DNA from: Pseudomonadota bacterium
GTDB lineage: Bacteria > Pseudomonadota > Gammaproteobacteria > Steroidobacterales > Woeseiaceae
NCBI GenBank assembly: GCA_022574185.1
Contig: JACZSM010000013.1
Location: 1 to 53,715, forward strand
Direction: 5' to 3'
Length of the DNA stretch: 53,715 nt
The position numbers and the translations under genes are program-made. Of the stretch, positions 25,375-33,767 are shown one piece after another. The number at the start of each line of letters is the position of its first letter. Position 1 is the stretch's first letter. Below the pieces are notes generated by a model. That model worked only from the letters and a program-made list of their open reading frames with translations. It did not search any database and was not told where the DNA came from.

Positions 25375-27051
25375 ATGAGCACTCAATTGCGACCGGATTA
25401 TGTAAAATTAGGATGGCTGCCAGTACTGCTGGTTTGCTGGCCGGCATTGAGCAGTGCGCAAGTCCCGGTGGACAGCAGCGGTGAGCCGCTTGGCGAGGTT
25501 GAGCGCAGCTCCGGGTACTTCCTGACCAGCACTGAAGACATCCCGTTATTGACCGCTGCAGAACTCGAAGAACTCGTCGGGCCCATCGCCCTCTACCCGG
25601 ATGATTTGCTGGCCATCGTGTTGTCGGCCTCAGCGTACCCATTACAGGTCGCCCAGGCAGGTCGATTTCTTGACGATCTGATCATCGACTCATCGTTGCA
25701 ACCCAAAGAATCGTGGGACGACTCTGTCGTCGCACTGATAAATTATCCCGAAGCCGTCGAATTGTTAAACGATGACCTCGACTGGACCTGGCGTCTCGGT
25801 GAAGCAGTCGTCGCACAGCAGTCCGACGTCATCGCAGCTGTGGAAGCATTTCGCGACCGCGCCTACGCGGCCGGCAACCTCAAGAGCGATGACTATCAAA
25901 CCGTCTCACTGGACGACGGCATCATTGAAATTACGCCCGTCGAAGATGACGTTATTTACGTGCCCTACTACGAGCCCGAGAGCGTCGTTGTTTACCAGAC
26001 TCGCCCGGTGTACCACTATTACCCGCACGCGTACCCGGTGTATTACTACCCGTACTCATTTGGCCACGCGTTTCATCATGACTTCTTCTGGGGCGTAACC
26101 ACGGCATTTTCGGTGAGTTGGCACACGAATTCGCTGCACGTCTACCATCACAGTTACTACGGCCACCCGTACTATGGGCATTCGTATTGGGATCACTGGT
26201 GGTATCGCAGCCCCTCGATCAATGTTTACAACCATCATTATGGCCATCAATACAACCGCCATTGGAATCACGACCGTTACGGCGCAGGCGACTACTGGCA
26301 TCCGCAGACACGACATACGGTCAGCGCACACGATCAACGCGCCACTCGAACTCGCTATTATCCGAGCACCAACATGAGTGCGAATTTCGTTACGACGTCT
26401 GGCGGAAGTACGAGCGACAGGCCGCGAGCGGTTCGCTCACAAACCACGCAGCGCAGAAATACCTTTAGCGATGCGAGGACAGGGATAGATTTTCGAGATC
26501 GCCCCACGACCATTCGTCCCACGACCGTGGCACGAACCAATGGCAACCATCAAAATGGTCGCAGCGACCGTTTAACGACTGCAAGGCCGAGCATCAATAC
26601 CACCGCACGGCGCAGTGACAACCAGGGATCGCGGACTTCTCAGACACCGCGCCGAACCACAACCAGCCATGCTCCGAGCCGGCAGCTTGAGAGCTCGCGA
26701 CCCGGTGTACGACCATCGGATTCTGTGTCGACTGCGCGTCGGCAATCCTCGCCACGTCCGCAAATGGTGGCGCGACAGAGCCATTCCAGGCAGAGTGCGC
26801 CGAGCCGAAGCCATTCCAGGCAAAGTGCGCCGAGTCAAAGCCATTCCAGGCAAAGTGCGCCGAGTCAAAGCCATTCCAGGCAGAGTGCGCCGAGTCAAAG
26901 CCATTCCAGGCAGAGTGCGCCGAGCCAAAGCCATTCCAGGCAGAGTGCGCCGAACCAAAGCCAGTCTCACAAGACTAATTCGTCGTCATCGCATTCCAGG
27001 AAGGCGGCTGGCCGCAGGAATGATTCAAGCGGCTCGAGACAAAGGCACTGA
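25375..27051 (+). CDS. DUF3300 protein with repetitive basic C-terminus
   Basis: The product has 558 residues. A signal peptide ends near SSAQVPV. Residues about 60-210 form DUF3300 (ELEELVGPIALYPDDLLAIVL, then QAGRFLDDLI and KSWDDSV-like helices). A Tyr/His/Pro-rich segment follows (PVYHYYPHAYPVYYYPYSF and many HxY motifs, about 215-320), and then a long Arg/Ser/Thr-rich region. The last part has six tandem copies of the decapeptide SHSRQSAPSQ. GGAGG lies just before the ATG. DUF3300 proteins are envelope proteins of unknown role; the His/Tyr-rich block could bind metal or polysaccharide, which is speculation. The tail is predicted disordered and strongly positive. Confidence 0.85.
   Translation: MSTQLRPDYVKLGWLPVLLVCWPALSSAQVPVDSSGEPLGEVERSSGYFLTSTEDIPLLTAAELEELVGPIALYPDDLLAIVLSASAYPLQVAQAGRFLDDLIIDSSLQPKESWDDSVVALINYPEAVELLNDDLDWTWRLGEAVVAQQSDVIAAVEAFRDRAYAAGNLKSDDYQTVSLDDGIIEITPVEDDVIYVPYYEPESVVVYQTRPVYHYYPHAYPVYYYPYSFGHAFHHDFFWGVTTAFSVSWHTNSLHVYHHSYYGHPYYGHSYWDHWWYRSPSINVYNHHYGHQYNRHWNHDRYGAGDYWHPQTRHTVSAHDQRATRTRYYPSTNMSANFVTTSGGSTSDRPRAVRSQTTQRRNTFSDARTGIDFRDRPTTIRPTTVARTNGNHQNGRSDRLTTARPSINTTARRSDNQGSRTSQTPRRTTTSHAPSRQLESSRPGVRPSDSVSTARRQSSPRPQMVARQSHSRQSAPSRSHSRQSAPSQSHSRQSAPSQSHSRQSAPSQSHSRQSAPSQSHSRQSAPNQSQSHKTNSSSSHSRKAAGRRNDSSGSRQRH
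26779..26958 (+). repeat. Six tandem 30-bp units encoding SHSRQSAPSQ
   Basis: Units start at 26779, 26809, 26839, 26869, 26899 and 26929, each AGCCATTCCAGGCARAGTGC plus CGAGYCRA or close. They are nearly identical at DNA level, with changes limited to a few third or first positions, so the array is young and able to slip in 10-codon steps. Degenerate half-units follow to about 27000. Confidence 0.92.
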
Positions 27052-27072
27052 TAACAGCGCTCAGAGCGCAGT

Positions 27073-27210
27073 TTATTTTGGGTCTCGAGTGTCGCCGTCT
27101 GATGTCGCGACATCGTGTTTGTCAGAGGTCAATTCCCAAGCAATATAGGCGACACAGCCCGCCACAAAAATGGCGAGAAGTACCAATATGATGGGAAACA
27201 GGGTTTGCAT
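27073..27210 (-). CDS. Small single-span membrane protein (45 aa)
   Basis: An ATG at 27210 opens a 45-codon frame ending TAA at 27073. The product begins MQTLFPIILVLLAIFVAGC, a strong hydrophobic helix, followed by VAYIAWELTSDK and an acidic tail ending TRDPK. It could be a bitopic small protein or, because of VAGC at 16-19, a short lipoprotein. The ribosome site is weak. It lies in the gap between the DUF3300 gene and a leftward membrane gene, on the same strand as the latter and 44 bp downstream of it. Support is the textbook membrane-protein composition only. Confidence 0.5.
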   Translation of the reverse strand: MQTLFPIILVLLAIFVAGCVAYIAWELTSDKHDVATSDGDTRDPK

Positions 27211-27254
27211 GGCGCAGATCTTACCATTGCGCATTGAGACAGCGCAGAGGACCC

Positions 27255-27668
27255 CTAGATTTTGTCGGGGCGGGTGAGGTATTTGCGCCGCAATGCCTCG
27301 TGCTGCGGCGGCGGATATTCATCAGCAATGAGGCTGTGCATTTGCGTCTCGGCGATCAACACCTGGTCTTCTGCAATTTTGCCAAGCGCACGAGCGTCAT
27401 CCAGTGCCTCCGATGCTTCCCGCACATGCCTTGGCTTGACTGAATCCGATTTGGCACGAAGCTTTTCAAGCTTGGCAACGGCCTTGTTGACGGCCTTTTG
27501 AGCGCGATCCGCACTGCGGTATCGAAATTTAAGTTGCCGCGCGCTGACGCGCAACTGGCCCCAGACAGAGTCAATGAGGGCGCGATAGAGAACAAATATT
27601 ACGATCGCGCTCGCAAACACGAGGGCGAGTACCAGGGCCCAATTCCGAGTAGCAATTTCGAGAGTCAC
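27255..27668 (-). CDS. Membrane-anchored coiled-coil protein
   Basis: The product has 137 residues. Residues about 9-30 form one transmembrane helix (WALVLALVFASAIVIFVLY), followed by a basic helix and a coiled-coil-like stretch rich in Ala, Lys, Arg and Glu (RAQKAVNKAVAKLEKL, then VREASEALDDARALGKIAED) and a proline-containing tail. No domain is recognised. A role in envelope organisation would be a guess. A 45-residue membrane-protein gene follows on the same strand. Confidence 0.65.
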   Translation of the reverse strand: MTLEIATRNWALVLALVFASAIVIFVLYRALIDSVWGQLRVSARQLKFRYRSADRAQKAVNKAVAKLEKLRAKSDSVKPRHVREASEALDDARALGKIAEDQVLIAETQMHSLIADEYPPPQHEALRRKYLTRPDKI

Positions 27669-27731
27669 CGCAAAACATTAGCGTAATTGGATTACCTGTG
27701 CCGCGACTTACGCACATTTTCGGGGCAAATA

Positions 27732-27774
27732 TAACGCTATATGCGTTACATATTATTTACATTTACCCTACAAT
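27732..27774 (+). promoter_or_regulatory. Promoter and overlapping palindrome of the ribbon-helix-helix gene
   Basis: GTTACA at 27745-27750 and TACAAT at 27769-27774, 18 bases apart, make a good sigma-70 promoter. A perfect palindrome, TAACGC-TATAT-GCGTTA (27732-27748), overlaps the -35 box, as expected of an autorepressor site. If this promoter is used, transcription starts near 27781, and the mRNA would be nearly leaderless with GTG at 27785 as start. The area is much richer in A+T than its surroundings. Confidence 0.5.
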
Positions 27775-27976
27775 GTACAGCATCGTGAAAACCAAGATTT
27801 CGACGCTGAACCTGCGCATTAATCCTGCAATCAAGGATGCAGTGCGTGAGGCCGCGGCGCTCGAACATCGTAGCGTCGCGAACATGGTCGAAATGCTGAT
27901 TCGCCGCCACTGCGATCAATCGGGTATCACGATTCCCGAACAATCCGATCTTTTTCCGAGGAACGAACATGAATGA
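27773..27976 (+). CDS. Ribbon-helix-helix DNA-binding protein
   Basis: From ATG 27773 the product has 67 residues; a GTG four codons later (27785) is an alternative and would suit the promoter found here. KTKISTLNLRINPAIKDAV shows the beta-strand then helix of an Arc/MetJ/CopG fold, and HRSVANMVEMLIRRHCDQ forms the second helix. The gene overlaps the next by eight bases, so the two are coupled. Two-gene units with a ribbon-helix-helix first gene are typical of toxin-antitoxin or plasmid-maintenance modules, but the partner here does not resemble a known toxin. Confidence 0.7.
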   Translation: MYSIVKTKISTLNLRINPAIKDAVREAAALEHRSVANMVEMLIRRHCDQSGITIPEQSDLFPRNEHE

Positions 27977-28223
27977 GAGAATGTTGAGAGCCATGGTTGC
28001 GGCCGGCGCCGTCAAGAAGATCAACATAATCGCCAGTGGGGCGCGCTTCCATGTCGTAGCCAACACGCCAAACGGTGCCGTTACTGCCGAAACACAAAAG
28101 GGCAAAGTGAAAACGTGGGTGTCTCTCGACGCTGCCGCGAAATGGGTGCGTGGACTGGGCATCGGCGCAGCACACGTCAATCTGACGCATTGGCAACCCG
28201 GGCAGCGCGAACTTTCGATCTGA
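27969..28223 (+). CDS. Small protein coupled to the ribbon-helix-helix gene
   Basis: The product has 84 residues: MNERMLRAMVAAGAVKKI, a strand-rich middle (FHVVANTPNGAVTAETQKG), then KTWVSLDAAAKWVRGLGIG and the ending HWQPGQRELSI. The pattern reminds me of small partition-associated proteins carried by plasmids and integrative elements, but I cannot name the family with confidence. It has no catalytic signature. Its start lies inside the last codons of the preceding gene. Confidence 0.6.
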   Translation: MNERMLRAMVAAGAVKKINIIASGARFHVVANTPNGAVTAETQKGKVKTWVSLDAAAKWVRGLGIGAAHVNLTHWQPGQRELSI

Positions 28224-28285
28224 GACCGCTATCCCACCCAGATTCTTCGGCTGGCCGTACCGACGAATTTGCAATCGTCAGACGA

Positions 28286-28624
28286 TTACTCTGATTCTGC
28301 AGACGGCCAGTCAGCGCCAAACGGAAATGGCTTGGTCTCAGAATTAAACGTCAGATAGAGGCAGATCTGATAAATATAGAGTCCGAGGCTCTTGCCCAAA
28401 TGTTGCAACTGTTGGTTTTTCTTGCCTGTGAATAGCACCGAAAGAAAACCGAGCACTACAACGGCCACGCCTACGAGACTCGCCAGGCTGATCAATACAC
28501 AGGCAACCAGCATGAAGACAAATCGCAACCAGGTCGTACTGGACTTCAGATTCTTCTCAATCGATGCACTGCTGTCCTCGTCTTCAACAGCGATACTATC
28601 TGCGGTGGGGTTGTCGTCGCTCAT
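28286..28624 (-). CDS. DUF4389 membrane protein
   Basis: The product has 112 residues. An acidic N-terminus is followed by a basic patch and one long hydrophobic hairpin (FVFMLVACVLISLASLVGVAVVVLG region, about 35-62), then NQQLQHLGKSLGLYIYQICLYLTFNSETKPFPF. The closing TFNSETKPFPF-W pattern is the mark of DUF4389 proteins of Gammaproteobacteria. Role unknown; the family is often encoded next to lipoprotein or envelope genes. It stands as a single gene. Confidence 0.8.
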   Translation of the reverse strand: MSDDNPTADSIAVEDEDSSASIEKNLKSSTTWLRFVFMLVACVLISLASLVGVAVVVLGFLSVLFTGKKNQQLQHLGKSLGLYIYQICLYLTFNSETKPFPFGADWPSAESE

Positions 28625-28772
28625 GGGTCATCTCCTCTTCCGATGCAGTTCCATACGTCAGTGAACGCACAGGCTTGCCCTATTGTCACAGCATTCGACT
28701 GACCGGACCAGCAAAAGATCCACGATATATAAAATATTGTTTTGTAATTAAGATTCATCGCGCAGCCCCGTG

Positions 28773-30545
28773 TCACATCGGCCAGACGAAAAGGATCATC
28801 GGTACCGCAACGGCAACAATCAGGATCTCTAGCGGCAGTCCCATGCGCCAGTAGTCACCGAATCGATAGCCACCGGGTCCCATGATCAGCGTATTGTTCT
28901 TGTGGCCGATTGGCGTCAGGAACGCACAGGACGCGGCAACGGCTACGCCCATCAGGAACGGGTCCGGGCTTACCCCCAGCCGCGTAGAAATTTCCACCGC
29001 AATGGGTGCCGCGATGACCGCGGTCGCGGTGTTATTCATGACATCCGACAGTGTCATCGTGACGATCACGAGCAGCAACAGCACGATTGCCGGGGAAAAC
29101 CCCGATGACACGTCAACTATGCCAGCCGCAATCAAAGCCGTACCGCCCGTATCCTGCAGCGCAGAACCGATCGGAATCATCGAACCGAGCAATACGATCA
29201 CAGGCCATTCAACAGAATCGTAGACTTCCCGGATGGGCACCATGTTGAAGACAATATAAAGCGCTGCAACACCGCCGAGCGCAACGGGCAAATAGACCAG
29301 TCCGACGCTTGCCGCGGTAATCGCGCTCGCAAACAGGCCAACTGCGAGCCACACTTTCTTGCGTTGAATTACCCGGTGACCGCGATCGGCCAGCGGCAGC
29401 AAGCCCAGGCGCCCGGTCACATCGCCAAGACGCTCGTCAGACCCTAAAAGCAACAGCACATCACCCGGCTCGAGATCGAGATTGCGCACGTTTTCCCGAA
29501 ATCGCTTGCCCTGGCGCGATACACCGACGAGCGCGACCCGATAGCGATACAGCAACCGCAATGACATGGCCGAGCGACCCGCCAATTGCGACGATTCCTG
29601 TACGACGACTTCGTTAAGCATCAGGTCGTCGGCCTCGAGCTGCACTGCGCCTCTACCAATGTATTCAAGTTCGAGCGTCCCCAGAGCCTCTTCCAGGCTG
29701 TCCGGACTGGCCTCAATAACGAGTACGTCGCCCGCTTTGATCTCGGCGATTCGAGCAACGCCCGGGAGCCGGCGCCCGCCCCGGCTAAGGCCGACAATTT
29801 CGACACCACTCTTGTCCGCCAGTTGATCGAGGTCACGGACTTTGCGACCAATAATGCGTGATCCTTCGGGCACCCGGACCTCGGCAATGTAATCACCAAG
29901 ATCAAAGAGCTCCTGAGGCGCGTCCGCCGAACGCCGATCAACTGGCAACAATCGCCAGCCAATCAGGGCTACGTAGGCGACACCGACGGCCGCGCAGGCC
30001 AATCCAACCGGCGCGAAGTCAAACATCTTGTATGGCTCGCCGAGCACGTCGCCGCGAAATTCAGCGATGACAATATTCGGTGGCGTACCGATCAACGTGA
30101 TCATGCCCCCCAGTATCGATGCAAATGACAGAGGCATCAGTGACAAGGACGGGCTGCGACCGCTCTTTTTCGCCGCCTGCAAATCAACAGGCATGAGCAA
30201 TGCGAGCGCTGCGACGTTGTTCATAACGGCGGACAACGCGGCGGCGAGCCCAGACATGATGGCGATGTGCGACGCAAGTCGCCGACTTGCGGAAACAACG
30301 TATCGCGCGAGTAATTCAATCACGCCTGAATTCGACAATCCGCGACTGATAATGAGAACGAGCGCAATAATGACCGTGGCGGGATGGCCGAATCCCGCAA
30401 AAGCCTGATCTTTGGGTACCAAGCCTGTCAGCAGCGCGACGAGCAAAGCGACGAACGCGACGAGGTCGTAGCGCCACCGACCCCAGATCAGAAAGACGAA
30501 GACAAAGAACAGCAGACCGAAAAGCAGTGCCTGATCTGATGTCAC
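28773..30545 (-). CDS. SLC13/DASS-type permease with two TrkA-C domains
   Basis: The product has 590 residues from GTG 30545; the frame is open 23 codons further but that part looks non-coding. Hydrophobic helices at both ends frame two cytosolic RCK/TrkA-C domains at about 190-365 (EVRVPEGSRIIGRKVRDLDQ and LNEVVVQESSQLAGRSAMSL). Membrane motifs are those of divalent anion:Na+ symporters: AALSAVMNNVAALALLMP, then SFASILGGMITLIGTPPN, and the C-terminal copies SDVMNNTATAVI and FLTPIGHKNNTLIMGPGGY. Substrates in this group include sulfate and dicarboxylates; the TrkA-C-bearing branch is often linked to sulfate. It lies divergent from the metallopeptidase gene. Confidence 0.88.
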   Translation of the reverse strand: MTSDQALLFGLLFFVFVFLIWGRWRYDLVAFVALLVALLTGLVPKDQAFAGFGHPATVIIALVLIISRGLSNSGVIELLARYVVSASRRLASHIAIMSGLAAALSAVMNNVAALALLMPVDLQAAKKSGRSPSLSLMPLSFASILGGMITLIGTPPNIVIAEFRGDVLGEPYKMFDFAPVGLACAAVGVAYVALIGWRLLPVDRRSADAPQELFDLGDYIAEVRVPEGSRIIGRKVRDLDQLADKSGVEIVGLSRGGRRLPGVARIAEIKAGDVLVIEASPDSLEEALGTLELEYIGRGAVQLEADDLMLNEVVVQESSQLAGRSAMSLRLLYRYRVALVGVSRQGKRFRENVRNLDLEPGDVLLLLGSDERLGDVTGRLGLLPLADRGHRVIQRKKVWLAVGLFASAITAASVGLVYLPVALGGVAALYIVFNMVPIREVYDSVEWPVIVLLGSMIPIGSALQDTGGTALIAAGIVDVSSGFSPAIVLLLLVIVTMTLSDVMNNTATAVIAAPIAVEISTRLGVSPDPFLMGVAVAASCAFLTPIGHKNNTLIMGPGGYRFGDYWRMGLPLEILIVAVAVPMILFVWPM

Positions 30546-30664
30546 AATCACAAATCTCGTGCAGCTGATTGAGCCACCGACGATACTCGATTTACAGGCT
30601 GATTGCCGCGCCACTGTCGTATTCGTGCGTGCGGATCAGCACCAAAGCAGGATACGATCACACT

Positions 30665-31348
30665 ATGCCGATCCTTGTCATTTTGCTTGTTATTGTCGCC
30701 GCTGTCTTCGGGCCCGGACTCTGGGTTAAATATGTGCTTAAACGCTACAGCAAGCCGGACGATCGTTATTCAGGTACTGGAGCGCAGCTTGCACGACACC
30801 TTCTCGACAGGAATGGATTGCATGCCGTCGTTGTGGAAGCCACTTCCGACGGTGATCACTACGATCCTGAAGCGAAGGCCGTCAGACTCACACCCGACAA
30901 GTTCGATGGCCGCTCGCTAACTGCCATTACCGTTGCTGCTCACGAGGTCGGGCACGCGCTGCAGGATCATCAGGGTTACGCACCGCTGCGGATTCGCAGC
31001 AAACTGGTGCGCATGAGTCGAAAAATTGAACGACTGGGCGCCGGGGTGCTGCTGATGTCGCCATTTATCGGTGCTCTGACGCGGATTCCCGCGCTCGGCG
31101 TTGTGATGTTTGGAGCCGGATTCCTGACGTTGGCGACTTCGACTCTGGTGCATTTCGTGACCTTGCCCACCGAATTCGATGCCAGTTTCGCCAGAGCACT
31201 GCCAATGCTCGACAGGTATGACATTCTCAAGTCCGTCGACCGCCCGCACGCCAGGCGCCTGCTCAGGGCAGCCGCGCTGACCTACGTCGCCGCATCGCTG
31301 ATGAGTTTGCTCAACATCGCCCGTTGGTGGGCAATACTGCGGCGCTGA
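30665..31348 (+). CDS. Membrane zinc metallopeptidase, YugP family
   Basis: The product has 227 residues from ATG 30665 (MPILVILL), with AGGATA about ten bases upstream. An N-terminal hydrophobic segment is followed by a soluble part with the HExxH motif in TVAAHEVGHALQDHQGY, and two or three more membrane segments (LGAGVLLMSPFIGAL, VVMFGAGFLTLATST). PTEFDASFARA provides the distal Glu as in the Zn_peptidase_2 (YugP) family. Substrates in this family are unknown. At about 227 residues the length is usual. Confidence 0.9.
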   Translation: MPILVILLVIVAAVFGPGLWVKYVLKRYSKPDDRYSGTGAQLARHLLDRNGLHAVVVEATSDGDHYDPEAKAVRLTPDKFDGRSLTAITVAAHEVGHALQDHQGYAPLRIRSKLVRMSRKIERLGAGVLLMSPFIGALTRIPALGVVMFGAGFLTLATSTLVHFVTLPTEFDASFARALPMLDRYDILKSVDRPHARRLLRAAALTYVAASLMSLLNIARWWAILRR

Positions 31349-31666
31349 AGACACTGCCCCACCGATAGCCAGGGTCTGCACCCTTGATCCGCGGGTGCTC
31401 TGCCCCCATGTCTCGGCGTCGGCGATATTCGCCGAAAATTCGCTGGTTTAGGCGCCTTCGCGCTGCTATTATCCGCGCCCGATGGCCCGTCCGACTTGGC
31501 TTTGCGGCGTTTATGGGCAAATTCGAAGGCATCTCAGGACCGGCATGGATGGGTTGCACCCACTTCTGTTGACTGCCGGCATCGCTGTTGTGACACCTCG
31601 GGAGCATCGCCACATGATTATCAGGCACAGTGGTAGCCAGGAACAAACGACAATAGAGTTACAGAC
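31349..31666. other. Intergenic region upstream of the EF-G gene
   Basis: These 318 bp hold no gene I can support. Short open frames exist but are Arg/Pro-rich and lack ribosome sites. The fusA promoter should lie here, but I see no convincing -10/-35 pair. Confidence 0.4.
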
Positions 31667-33751
31667 ATGGTAGACCTTAGCACCTACAGAAATATCGGTA
31701 TTTTTGCCCACGTGGATGCGGGCAAGACGACGACGACCGAGCGCATTCTCAAGCTCACAGGCAAGATTCATAAGACCGGTGAAGTCCATGACGGTGAGGC
31801 TACAACTGACTTCATGGAGCAGGAACAGGAGCGCGGCATTACGATTCAAGCGGCTGCGACGAGTTGCGAGTGGGATAATCATCGCCTGAATATTATCGAC
31901 ACGCCAGGACACGTCGACTTCACGATCGAGGTCTATCGCTCCCTGAAAGTACTGGACGGCGGCATTGGCGTTTTCTGTGGCTCTGGTGGTGTCGAGCCGC
32001 AATCGGAAACTAACTGGCGCTACGCCAACGATTCCAAAGTCGCGCGAATCATTTTCGTCAATAAACTCGACCGAATTGGCGCGGACTTTCTGCGCGTTGT
32101 GAAGCAGATCAAAGAAGTGCTGGGTGCGAACCCGGTGGTCATGACGCTGCCAATCGGCATCGAGGACGACTTTATCGGCGTCGTGGACCTGCTGACGAAG
32201 AAAGCGTGGGTCTGGAGATCATCTGACGATCCAGCAGATTACGAGATCGAAGACGTTCCTGAGGATATGCATGACATCGTCGACGAATGGCGCGAGAAGC
32301 TCATCGAGGCCGCGGTAGAGCAGGACGACGAGCTTCTGGAGCAGTATCTCGAGGGCCACGAACCGTCCGTCGATGATCTCAAACGCTGCATTCGCAAGGG
32401 CACAATTGCTCTCGATTTCTTCCCGACCTACGGTGGTGCTGCCTTTAAAAACAAAGGGATACAGAACATACTTAATGCGGTTGTTGACTTTTTGCCGGAC
32501 CCGACCGAAGTCATACCGCAGCCTGAGATTGATCTCGAGGGTAATGAGACCGGCGGTGTTGCGGTGGTCGATCCGGACCTGCCTTTACGCGCCCTCGCGT
32601 TCAAGATCATGGATGACCGCTACGGTGCATTGACGTTCACCCGGATCTACTCGGGCACCTTGAAAAAGGGTGACAATGTTCTGAACACGTTTACGGGCAA
32701 GACCGAACGCATCGGACGCATCGTCGAGATGCACGCCAACACGCGCATAGAGCTCAGCTCGGCACAAGCCGGCGACATCATTGCACTGTTGGGCATGAAG
32801 AACACGCGTACGGGACATACACTCGCTGACATCAACAATCCAGCGACGCTGGAGCCGATGGTGTTCCCGGATCCTGTGATTTCAGTTGCGATCCACCCGA
32901 AGGACAAGGCAGGAACTGAAAAGATGGGCGTTGCACTGAACAAGATGGTTCAGGAAGACCCATCCTTTCACGTTGCGACTGACGAAGACTCGGGCGAGAC
33001 GCTGCTCAAGGGTATGGGCGAGTTGCACCTCGACATCAAGGTCGACATCCTGAAAAGGACGCATGGCGTTGAAGTCGAAATGGGCAAGCCTCAAGTCGCG
33101 TATCGCGAGACGATTACAATACTGATCGAAGACGTGTATACGCACAAGAAACAGTCGGGTGGTTCGGGCCAGTACGGCAAGATCGAATATAGGATTGAGC
33201 CTGCTGAGAAAAACGCGGGTTATGTGTTCGAATCAAAGGTCACCGGTGGCAGCGTACCCCGCGAATACTGGAGTGCGATCGAAAAAGCATTCAAAGTGTG
33301 TATGGACGAAGGCACGCTTGCCGGGTATCCGCTGCTGGACGTCAAATTTACGTTGCTGGACGGTGCGTTCCACGCTGTCGACTCATCCGCACTCGCTTTC
33401 GAGATCGCTACCAAGGCCGCCTATCGCCAGTCGGTGCCGAAAGCGGCGCCGCAACTGCTCGAACCGATAATGAGAGTGGATGTCTATACACCAGAAGACA
33501 ATGTCGGTGATGTGATTGGTGACTTGAATCGCCGTCGCGGCATGATCAAGTCTCAGGAAGCAGGTCCGACCGGTGTTCGTGTGAAAGCCGATGCGCCGTT
33601 AGCCGACATGTTTGGTTACATAGGCCACCTGCGCACACTGACATCCGGACGCGGCCAGTTTTCGATGGAGTTCTCACATTACTCGCCGTGCCCACAGAAC
33701 GTTGCGGATGAAGTCATCAAAGAAGCGCAAGAACGCAAAGCCGCCAAGTAG
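31667..33751 (+). CDS. fusA: Translation elongation factor G (second-type, FusB-like)
   Basis: Ribosomal translocase GTPase with 694 residues. G1 is AHVDAGKT at 14-21, G2 lies in [13 protein letters not shown]3 is DTPGHVDF, and G4 is [11 protein letters not shown]. Domains II to V follow in the normal order ([38 protein letters not shown]; the domain IV loop [18 protein letters not shown]). The wording of the G domain ([18 protein letters not shown], and [16 protein letters not shown]) is that of the EF-G paralogue known as FusB or EF-G2 in Pseudomonas rather than the str-operon copy. No rpsL, rpsG or tuf is next to it, which agrees. Whether the genome also has a str-operon EF-G cannot be seen here. 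Confidence 0.93.
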   Translation: MVDLSTYRNIGIFAHVDAGKTTTTERILKLTGKIHKTGEVHDGEATTDFMEQEQERGITIQAAATSCEWDNHRLNIIDTPGHVDFTIEVYRSLKVLDGGIGVFCGSGGVEPQSETNWRYANDSKVARIIFVNKLDRIGADFLRVVKQIKEVLGANPVVMTLPIGIEDDFIGVVDLLTKKAWVWRSSDDPADYEIEDVPEDMHDIVDEWREKLIEAAVEQDDELLEQYLEGHEPSVDDLKRCIRKGTIALDFFPTYGGAAFKNKGIQNILNAVVDFLPDPTEVIPQPEIDLEGNETGGVAVVDPDLPLRALAFKIMDDRYGALTFTRIYSGTLKKGDNVLNTFTGKTERIGRIVEMHANTRIELSSAQAGDIIALLGMKNTRTGHTLADINNPATLEPMVFPDPVISVAIHPKDKAGTEKMGVALNKMVQEDPSFHVATDEDSGETLLKGMGELHLDIKVDILKRTHGVEVEMGKPQVAYRETITILIEDVYTHKKQSGGSGQYGKIEYRIEPAEKNAGYVFESKVTGGSVPREYWSAIEKAFKVCMDEGTLAGYPLLDVKFTLLDGAFHAVDSSALAFEIATKAAYRQSVPKAAPQLLEPIMRVDVYTPEDNVGDVIGDLNRRRGMIKSQEAGPTGVRVKADAPLADMFGYIGHLRTLTSGRGQFSMEFSHYSPCPQNVADEVIKEAQERKAAK

Positions 33752-33767
33752 GAGCCCGCCCGGGTTT

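Noticed and set aside
26615-27148. 177-codon Arg-rich frame and its minus-strand counterpart across the 30-bp repeats
   Set aside because: These are alternate frames of the DUF3300 repeat array. The decapeptide frame has the signal peptide and domain.
31384-31572. 62-codon frame upstream of the EF-G gene
   Set aside because: It has an Arg-rich composition, no ribosome site and no hydrophobic or domain pattern.
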